Source of the DNA: Rhizophagus sp. LPA8_4_AMF
Taxonomy: Eukaryota > Glomeromycota > Glomeromycetes > Glomerales > Glomeraceae
Direction: 5' to 3'
DNA length: 21,208 nt
Assembly (NCBI GenBank): GCA_021464525.1
Contig: JADRCO010001225.1
Coordinates: 1 to 21,208 of the forward strand
Shown here: positions 1 to 8,800 of the stretch, in pieces
How the letters are laid out: each line of letters opens with the position of its first letter
How positions within the stretch are numbered: the stretch's first letter is position 1
The notes under the pieces: generated by a model
The model's database searches: none
Told to the model about the DNA's origin: nothing
The model's input: the letters and a program-made list of their open reading frames with translations, nothing else
Made by a program: the position numbers and the translations under genes

Positions 1-263
1 TTACCAAAACCACCTTCTGTAATATAAGTGATATTTTGAAATTTTTCAAAAGGTATCCATTCAAGACATTTTTGACAATGTACAGCATTAAGTTGTGATT
101 GTTGAATAAATTCATCAATAACTTTATTTCCACTAGTCCAATTTTTAGAGTTATCTTTAAATCTTTTAGCATTACAAGGTTGACACCATCTATCTCCTGT
201 ACCAGGTTCATTACATTCTCCACATATTCCATATACTTGTTTTCTTTTTTCTAAATCTTCCAT
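1..263 (-). CDS. TKL-like protein kinase, N-terminal part (truncated by window edge)
   Basis: The minus strand is open from an ATG at 263 to the window edge and encodes 87 residues before the cut. The start is the first Met after an in-frame stop about 60 bases upstream, and the protein begins MEDLEKRK. Visible parts are a four-Cys zinc-ribbon-like module (CGEC near residue 14 and CQPC near residue 27), a WTSGNKVIDEFI segment, an ECLEW-like segment (CLEWIPFEKF), and the start of the kinase glycine loop (ITEGGFG). This order is the standard N-terminus of one of the large kinase families of Rhizophagus-type fungi, as I remember them. The catalytic lobe lies left of the window, so activity cannot be judged. 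It is a different gene from the kinase at 5848-11107, on the same strand. A short upstream exon cannot be excluded. Confidence 0.85.
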   Translation of the reverse strand, partial: MEDLEKRKQVYGICGECNEPGTGDRWCQPCNAKRFKDNSKNWTSGNKVIDEFIQQSQLNAVHCQKCLEWIPFEKFQNITYITEGGFG

Positions 264-1824
264 ATAAATTATTCTTTCATCTGCATCTTCTGATTCAGTA
301 GTTGAATCAATAGTAGAAATTGTAACATGGAGCTTTTAATGATCAAAAAATTATTACAGTATTAACAATTAAAATTAATATTTTTACTATAATTATTAAT
401 AATAAATGTGAATTTATAATACTTGATATTTTTCATAATCAACATTCTTCCATAACCACATTGGCTTATTTTCCATACTAATTAGTTTGAATTATATGAA
501 TTATAGTTTTATATATGCGAGAAATTTATTCAAAATAAACTTCAGAATTATAATACGTAAAAAAAAAGTTAAAATGAACGGGTTGGTCGGAATATAAAAA
601 TACACAAATTTGTACTACGGTTATACTAAGCTTAAACTGTTACAATTTTTTATGCAGAGAAAAAAAAATAGTATTATACTAAACTAATATGGCAATTTAT
701 AAAACAAAATGCTTGTTAAACATCATCTGATCATCACAAAAAAAATTAATATTGTTCACTTTTTTTTTTCAATCAATTTGATAAGATCACTCGTAATGGC
801 TATATTTAATAAATCTAATTTTTTGATAACGCCACTCATTATTTTGTTACACTTTAAAATTCCAAGTTTGTCAAATCTTTAGATAGAAGAATGGTGAGCT
901 TATAAACTTATATACCTTACAAATAGTATTTAATGATTATAGAATTGGTTCAAACATGACATTACTGACATTTTTATTTTCTTTATATTCTAAATTGCAA
1001 AGAAAAAAAAAGCCAAAGATATTTCATTTGAAACAGTCAAAATGAGCACATCGAGTAAGAAAATGCCGTGTACCTCACTGGTTATATGATTTTCACAAGA
1101 TAAACCTATTTTTTCAACCAAGCGTAAAGTTCAAATTATTTTCAGGAGTTTCTACATGGCAATAACCTGTTATATTTTAGATTTATTATCCAAATCAATA
1201 TTATATAATAAATATTCATAAATAGAAAAAATTATTTGAAAATTTCACGACATCTAATGCATTATAGTAAAAATTTTATTATTCTTGATTAATTAGTTTA
1301 TTCTATATTTTTTATGCTGTACTGTGATAATACAAGCTTTTGTAGAATCTCAATAAATACTTTGCTAAAATGTACCAAATTGTGCCCGAATAGTAAACAA
1401 ATAGTGGCCAAATCGTGCAAGTAATTGTGAATTTTCAGTAAGTATTTGGAAAACAATCTGGTAAATAATCGTCCACATGCAGTTACTGCGCATTAAGATG
1501 ATCACAGATCAATTTTTCCAATTAATCTAATAAATCGTTACGAATTATTATCAAAGTTGTTACTATTTTTTTTTAAACTTCTTAACCATTTGATAAAAAT
1601 TTAGAAAATGTATTGTATAAATAATTAATAAATTTAATCAATATATTGTAAATATCTTGTAAATACATTGTTCAGTTAAAATAATTTTAATAAATACAAT
1701 ATTAATAGTTGTATCGAAACAAAAATATATTTATATAACAAAGAAATACATGTTTCTCATGTATAAATAATTTCCAAATTCGGGACTATCACTTACATAT
1801 CAACTTCAGTTTATAGGATATATC
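264..1824. other. AT-rich intergenic stretch, no gene seen
   Basis: I see no open frame of useful length, no RNA gene and no clear repeat structure here. It is the upstream region of the kinase fragment at 1-263 and the downstream flank of array A. Homopolymer A/T runs and short palindromic AT motifs are common, as in the rest of the window. Confidence 0.5.
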
Positions 1825-2336
1825 TCAAAGCTTCAATTCAGCATCCTCGCCCATTAAAGTAAAAATTTGAAGGTGAAACTACAAAAAAGATTTAAGAAGC
1901 AGTTAATAACTAAGAAAATCAAAGTTTCAAAGTTCAAATAGCATCAAAACTTACACAACCTATCTATTATGAAACAAGGCCGAGCCTTGAAAATATGGTT
2001 AGAGCAGTAAGTAAACTATTTTTCAATTTGATAAAAAGTCAAAGTTTCAGAAACTTACCATATGTCTTTAAATTACAAAGGTCGAACTACAAAAGAAAAA
2101 AGGGAAACATTTGCCAATATTCTAATTAGAAAAAAAAATTGAAGTTTCATCAGAATAGCAAAACTTACCATTTTTACAAAAGTCTAAACCCTACAAAAAG
2201 AGAATATAAAAGAAACCTTAATAGATGTTTCTTTAAAAGTAAAGTTTTGAAGTCTAACTTCAAAACTTACCCAATGATCCATTCAGATACAAAATATGAG
2301 AAAATAATATTTTTTTAAAAAAAAATTTCAAAATGT
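1825..2336 (-). pseudogene. Array A, part 1: cluster of 22-31-nt exon-like units ending in a stop
   Basis: Reading the minus strand downward, short exon-like pieces sit between good splice sites: 2190-2169 (22 nt), 2086-2059 (28 nt), 1985-1955 (31 nt) and a last piece 1878-1825 that ends in TGA. The intervening introns are 82, 73 and 76 nt. Donors are GTAAGTTT in all three. Two acceptors are TTTTGTAG after pyrimidine runs and one is TTTTCAAG. A fourth donor lies at 2270. The intron starts resemble each other, so the units look tandemly duplicated. Each short piece is open only when entered in frame 0, yet each is 1 mod 3 long, so they cannot all be joined in one frame. They are either alternatives to each other or a decayed gene. 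The last piece encodes FHLQIF...EDAELKL. No protein family is recognised. Confidence 0.45.
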
Positions 2337-2400
2337 CTTCAAAAATTTCAAAATCGGAAGTTCGTTAGAAGTATATGAATTAAAGAAAAGAAAACAAAGA

Positions 2401-2695
2401 AAAAAACCGACTAAAATTCGCGTCTTAAGGGTAAAAGAAGCAGTCTCTAAAAAAAGAAAATTGAAAGGTTAGTGACATTTCATTGAAAAAAATAATGTTA
2501 ATGAACAATCCATTTACCAAAATCCAAATCAACGACCAAAACTGTACAAGGTCTAAAAAAGAAAAGAAAATGAAGTTAATGTTAGTAATGTTTCTTTTAA
2601 TTAAAGAATAATAAAAAATATTAATTAAAAAAAAAATGAAGTACATTTTTTTCAATCCAACATCCAGAGATCCCAAAGAACCAGCCACTTCATTT
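2401..2695 (-). pseudogene. Array A, part 2: exon-like units with strong branch sites and acceptors
   Basis: On the minus strand two very clear intron ends are visible. A TACTAAC branch motif is followed by a long pyrimidine tract and TTTTTTAG just before 2550, and a CACTAACC motif precedes TTTTTTTAG near 2449. Between them is a piece of about 35 nt that reads LVQFWSLIWIL and ends at a GTAAAT donor. Upstream, near 2690-2655, a similar piece reads KWLVLWDLWM in one frame. The two share a W-rich pattern and look like copies of one exon. The continuous frame through 2688-2425 runs through the introns and is not taken as a protein. This segment resembles array C at 19.4-20.1 kb. No function can be given. 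Confidence 0.4.
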
Positions 2696-2929
2696 TTAAT
2701 AGTAGAAAAAAAAAAATAAAAAAAAATTCAACAACGGAGACCGGAGTGTCGTAATATGATAGGAGTTACAAGAGAAAAATGTCCAACATTATACAAAAAA
2801 AAACCATTTTAACAAAAAAAAAAAAGAAATTATTTTAACGTTAAAGAAAATTTGTGAAAAATTAAAAATGTAAATATGGAAATGAAAAAGACTTTTCTGA
2901 ATTTGAACGTAAAATTATATGACATTTAA

Positions 2930-3110
2930 ATAAAGAATCCCTAAAGTTTTTTTTTAGGAATCCTTAAGAATCCAATAATTTATAGAATCTTAAAAAATCC
3001 TTAAATTTTGTTAAAGGATTTTTAAGGAATTCATAAATTTCAGATGCATAAGGAATCTATGGAAATTTATGGATTCCTTTAGAATTCATAACTCCAAAAA
3101 ATTACTGATG
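2930..3110. repeat. Small palindromic element built on AAGGAATCC
   Basis: The stretch repeats AAGGAATYC and its reverse complement many times. The best hairpin pairs 3024-3041 with 3061-3079, an imperfect stem of about 18 bp around a loop of about 19 bases. Shorter inverted copies lie at about 2935-3005. It looks like a small inverted-repeat transposon remnant. No target duplication was found. Confidence 0.4.
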
Positions 3111-3200
3111 TCTGATGAAATTATTAATGTCGTATTTGATATTGATGTGGAAAAATTGAGTCAAATTAACTGGTCAAAATTTAATAATAAATAAAAGAAT

Positions 3201-4123
3201 TTATATGAAACATTTCAAGTTGTGAGTCTTGATGCAGTTTAAGTTTTTCTCAAATTGATAATTTTTTAAGCTTTTCTTGGATTCAGCTAGAATAGCTTTC
3301 GCCTCATAAATAGACATTTGAAATTCCTTTGCTGAGGAAAATTCAAACCAAAACCGATTGCCTCACCTAGAATATCTTTTCTGGGTCAACATTTCCATTA
3401 GGTTTAAAATACCAAATGATATATATAAATATTTCCGAAATTTTGTTCCCAAAAATTTCTTTAATTCCTGATACTTCAAGGCAAAAGCAATTTACATTTC
3501 ATCAAGAGAAATTACTTAAATCTTTGACCAATATAACTTTTACAGAATTCTAAAACGAAACGAGACCTTACCCAATTTACGCTTGCTCCATCATAAGGAT
3601 AGGGAATCTGTTTTTTTGGATAAATAAAATCCTGCTCCTTCATAATCTCTTAAATCACATTCAACGTATTTAATAATATCACATTCAACTTTTAAAAAAT
3701 CATTAATAATTAGTAAACATTTATGTGGTTCAAATGCAATAATTATTTTCACCTACCTCAGCATAATATACATTAGTTACCAAATAAACTTCAGTATAAC
3801 TTTTCAGCAATTGAGTTTTATCGTAAGTTATTTAATATATAATTTCTTCAGATATTAAAAATTATAATTTAAACAATATACGCTATACGTTTACTATTTT
3901 TCGAAATGAGAGATGTGCCAATATTTATCAATGGAATATTTAAAGAAAAAAAAGTCAGATTCGGAAAAAAAATATAATATAGTTTTCTATAATAAAATAA
4001 TACATACCGATGAAATCCATTCCATAAAATAATTATAGGTGTATAAATTTTAATTTAAATTAATTTATACATACCATGAATCCCTCCCAATGCATTATTA
4101 CAAGGACGAGACTCTGGAAACAT
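3201..4123 (-). pseudogene. Decayed protein-coding remnant, family unknown
   Basis: Several minus-strand pieces have protein-like composition unlike the surrounding AT-rich noise. Piece 4123-4075 reads FPESRPCNNALGGIH and ends at a GTATGT donor. Piece 3752-3572 runs from VKIIIAFEPHK to a TGA at 3593-3591 and ends at a GTAAGG donor. Piece about 3505-3367 contains LEVSGIKEIFGNKISEIF and PNGNVDPEKIF before a TAG. Piece about 3356-3201 contains RFWFEFSSAKEFQ and EAKAILAESKKSLKNYQ and ends in TAA. The last two are in different frames, and stops interrupt the second and third. I infer one former gene broken by frameshifts and stops, or several scraps. I do not recognise the protein. Confidence 0.45.
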
Positions 4124-4155
4124 CATCACTGAATCTTATCATATTCGGGTGAAGT

Positions 4156-4658
4156 CATGTCACATTGGGGTGGTAAATGGACTAATAAAATCAAATATAT
4201 GTATAGTAGTCCTTTTTGATCATCGTATTAAAGTATAATAGACTTTTAAATAGACTTTATATAAAGTTTCCTATTAAAATAGATCACATTTTCAAACTTT
4301 CATAATTCTGAACTCTCCTTATTTTTTACATTATAAATTCTACGAAAACATTCCAAAGACTAACTCTTTTACATAATACCTTTCTTTTTTTCTGTAAACA
4401 AAATATTACATTTTAAACAATCTTTTTGCTGCTTCAAGGTGCTTCTCAACAATAAAAACCTTTTTTTTCTCTGAAAAATGTTTGATAAATGAAAATTAAA
4501 TATCTGTATACGAGATTAATACATTTTTTTTCAAGATTATGATATAATAAATTTATTACTTAATTAATTATTACAAAAAAATTCTGTAATAGTGAAAATT
4601 ATATGATACTATGCATATATTTGATTTTATTAGTCTATTGACCACCCAATGTCACATG
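4156..4658. mobile_element. 503-bp non-autonomous element with about 50-bp terminal inverted repeats
   Basis: The sequence starting CATGTCACATTGGGG at 4156 is repeated in inverted orientation ending at 4658. The match runs about 50 bp with roughly four mismatches and one indel, and includes ACTAATAAAATCAAATATATG in both arms. The interior is AT-rich and non-coding. No clear target duplication is visible. A short plus-strand frame starting at 4611 lies partly in the right arm and is therefore not called as a gene. Confidence 0.65.
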
Positions 4659-5465
4659 TTTTGGCAGGCCACTCCATTGAAGTTCAAGCATAAGAGGGTA
4701 AGTATTACTTTTAATTATAATATCTTTAAATTTGACAATATCCAGATCTCTTTCTGCGGATTTTTTCAACTTTCTACAACAGTTTATAATTTCTTTAAAA
4801 ATTGTGCTTTATTATCACAAATCTTTGAAATAGACTCCTAATGTTTGTTCACATGTTTTGATTTCTTGGATCGAAATTACTGCAAATCTTTCTTAAGTTC
4901 TGCTAACGTATAATAATAATGATATCGTACTGGAGCCAGGAATTTCAGCACACCTTTATAAATCTATGTACTATATCGTTAGATTGAAAATTCTTTATTT
5001 TTTTTTCACAAACTTCACTTTGTAAACTCATGTAAAACTACATTTGTTAACATACATTAAGCACGTAACCTTACACAATTATAAAATATTTACATTATAT
5101 TTGTATGTCTTATTAAATTTTTTAACAAAAATACCTGAAAAGTATATTAAAAAAATGTATAGATGGGCATTTCTCGGAATATTGTAAAATGCCGATTAAT
5201 TGCTTATTTCATAAAATTGAAGCAGCTATTGTGACAAATAAAAAATGAAATACATTGACAAATTTTTATTTTAATTACTAAATAAAGATGTAATGAATGT
5301 ATTTATTACTTGAATTTTTGTTTTCACTATATTAGTATAAAATATTTTTCACTTTAAAAAGACTCTATGTGGAATAATAATAGATTTGGAATACAATTAA
5401 ACTTGAAAATACTTTGAATATTTCTTAAATAAAATTTATAGAAAATTTATTTGAAATACCGCTGT
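4659..5465. other. AT-rich stretch without recognised features
   Basis: No supported gene, RNA gene or repeat is visible. Downstream of it, 5605-5847 is equally featureless and forms the 3' flank of the kinase gene. Confidence 0.4.
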
Positions 5466-5604
5466 ATACTATAATTTAAGCATACATTTATTATAACTTA
5501 AACACATACATAAATATAGTTTAAACTTAATTTACTATAACTTAAACATACAGTTATTATAACTTAATAAATATGCATTTACTATAATTTAATCCATATT
5601 TATT
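5466..5604. repeat. Degenerate short tandem repeat (TATAACTTAAACATACA-like)
   Basis: About five imperfect copies of a 22-40-base unit built on ACTATAACTTAAACATACATTT follow each other. Copies differ by small indels. No function is suggested. Confidence 0.5.
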
Positions 5605-5847
5605 GATTTCCTTAATATGTAAATCATGGTTATATGATCTATGGTAAAATTTAACTTAATCACTATATAATGGTTAAAATTATTGCAATGTTACCAAAAA
5701 TTTTATGATTATATATTTTCTTAACCAAAAAATATATGCATCATAATGCTTAATAAATTTTAGAATAATATATTATTCATATAATTTAATGAATATTTAA
5801 AATGTTCATTTTATATAATTCATTCATTAATATGGTTGATTTTAATC

Positions 5848-8800
5848 TTATACTAAATTCTTTAATTCTTCTTCTTCCCGTTTCAATTCTAATTTCAAAT
5901 CATCTAAATTCTTTTTCAATAAATTTATATCTTCCACCTTCATACTAGTGACAGATTGAAAAATTTTGTATTTATCAAGATTAAAAGAATTCAAATTAAG
6001 AATATTTTCAATTATAAGACTAATTTTTAAGTCTTTTTTATCTTGAGCAATATTTAATAAGGAATTATAATTATTTTCCAGCTGTGATAATACATTATTA
6101 TATTCTTCAGAAGTATTTTGAAATTTTTCAGCAAACTTATTATTTTTTATACCAGGAATATTTACAAGTACTTTTCCAAAAAAATTTTCATTTTGATTAT
6201 TAGTCGAATTTGCTAAGCAATCTTGCAATGCATCAATAGCTTCTCCTTGTAATTTTAGAATAACATTCTTGTTTTTCAATAATCTATTAGCTTGATCGAG
6301 AATCTTTTTAGCATTTTCTTCACAAATTAATTTATTTACTAATTCTTTTCTTTCATCTGTTAATTTTTTAATACGTTCATAATCAAGATTTGCTTGTTTT
6401 TGTTTTAGTTCATTTATTTTTTGGTATAATTTCATTTTGGATTGTTCTTCTTCAAGTATTTTTTGTTTCAATCGAGCAATTTCTTTTTCCAAATCAGCTA
6501 TCCTACCTATCCTTAATTTAGAATCCTTGAGGTTGTGTGAAAGACTAGCTTTTAATTGACTTAGTTCGTCTTCTTTCTCAGTTAGCAAAGAATTTAATTT
6601 TTGAATATAAACTTCTTTTCGGATTATTTCATCTTGTAAATCATTTTTTTCTTGTTCAAACTGATCAGTTTGACATTGACCTTGCTGATTAGTCAGTTCA
6701 TTTTGTTTCAACTCTTGAATATATTTATACTTTAAACGTAATTCTTTTAACTCTTTTTGTTTAATTTTAATTTCCATTTGAGAGCTTTCATAATAAGTCT
6801 CAGCAATTTTTTCTAATTTAAAAAATTTCTGTTTAGTATCTTCTTCCTTTTGTTTTAGTAACAATTCAAATTTCAATTCTTGAAATTCAAGAATTTCATT
6901 TAATTTTCCAACAGTAAAATCAAGTAAGCGACTTTTATAGTATGCTTGTGAATGAGATTTAATAATAATATTATTATTATTGCAGATTGGTGCATTTATA
7001 AATTCCATAATATTACTTTTTAATTCCTTATCTGTTTGAATACTTTTAAAAATCCAATTATTAATAATATTTAAAATTTCTGATGCTGATGGCCTTTTTG
7101 ATGGATCTTTATTCCAACATTTTTTCATCAAATCTATATAACATTGTGGAGTATTATCAATAATTCCAGGACGTTCACCTTTACAAATGCTTAGACAAAG
7201 TTGAAGATCATGTGCTCTATTATTAAATGGTGGAACTCCAGATGTAAATTCCCACATAATCATAGAAAAACTATATATATCACTAGCTGAAGTATAAGAT
7301 TGACTAATTAAAACTTCAGGTGCCATAAATGGTATAACACCATAAATATATTTTCTTGAAGATTTTGTAGGTTGACATAATCCTAAATCACTAATATAAA
7401 CTTCATCATTCTCATTTTGTTTATATTTATGTAATAAAATATTACCATCATGAAACGCATAATGAATAAGACCTTTCTCGTGTATTCTATTAAGTCCAGA
7501 AATAATTTTATGCAATATATATAATCTTTTTTTCCAATCGGTTTCAATTATTTCTGTTAGACATCCTCTTAAATTACCCTTATTGGCATAATCCATTATT
7601 ATCATATAATTCAAAGTATCCGGATCTTTTGTGAATCCATATAAACTAATAAACTCAAATTTTTTTAAACATTCTTTATAATCTGTCAACTATAAGAAAT
7701 AATATTAAATGAATTAATTTAAACAATTATAATTAAGAGTTAATAAATTGTATTTAACCTTACTTCATTTAGAAATTCATTTAAACTCTCATCTGATTTA
7801 TTGGGATAAAATAAAGATTTAAGAATCATTCCATAATTTTCACATGTAGCTTTATATATAGTACCAAATACTCCATCATTAAGATATTCAATATTTTCAA
7901 GTTTATCATAAGGAATCCACACTAAACCTTCATTTTCAGTAATAAATCGATCTATAATTTTATTTCCGCTAGTAGTTCCAAATCTTTAAATAAAATATAA
8001 TAAAATCTGTATTAAAATTTAATAAACTAAAAATATAAAAATATGATACTGAATAATATTAATGTTACTTACTCTAAAATTTAAATGGAATTAATGGAAA
8101 TTTAGTAAATAAATAATTAACTTAGTTATATAAATAATAATACAATATAACAATAACTTTTAAACTTACCAACTAAAGTAAATTAACAAGTTATTTTTTT
8201 TTATTTAATAAAAATTGTAAGTAAATAATGTATAAGTATTATAATAATTAGAAATAGTAATATATATATCACTTACGAGCTGTATATTTAAATAATTGTT
8301 TAAATTAAAAATTTAGTTAGTTTAAATTATATGCATATAATATATAAATATATTACTTATAGCTTACGAGCTAAACGATTTTTTTAAATAAAAATTTTAG
8401 TTAGTTTAAACTATATATAAATATTATGAATAAATAAAATAAAATACAACTTACGTCCTATATTTAAATATATTTTTTTAATAAAAAATTAATTGGTTTA
8501 AATTATATGAAACATCATATAGATATAATAAATAACTTATAACTTACGCTCTATATATTAAATAATTTTATATAAAGAATTTAGTTAGTATACTATATAA
8601 ATAAGAATAAATTTATTCATCGCAATGCATCGCCATTTAATACATGTGACATTTAAAGAGGGGTGTGAAAAATAGATTTTTTATAATAAATATTTTGTTC
8701 CCAGAATACATATAAAAACTGAAAGAGGGAGGGATGTGACCCGAGTGACAAAGGGTAGCGATGACATCGCACGTGCAATGAATAAAAAATATAATATAAA

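Noticed and set aside
2425..2688. Minus-strand 87-aa frame
   Set aside because: It runs straight through two well-marked introns (branch motif, pyrimidine tract, AG). The hydrophobic F/I/N runs come from intron sequence.
4611..4841. Plus-strand 76-aa frame with a donor-like GTAAGT inside
   Set aside because: Its start lies in the right arm of the inverted-repeat element at 4156-4658, and the rest is low-complexity AT-rich sequence with no domain.
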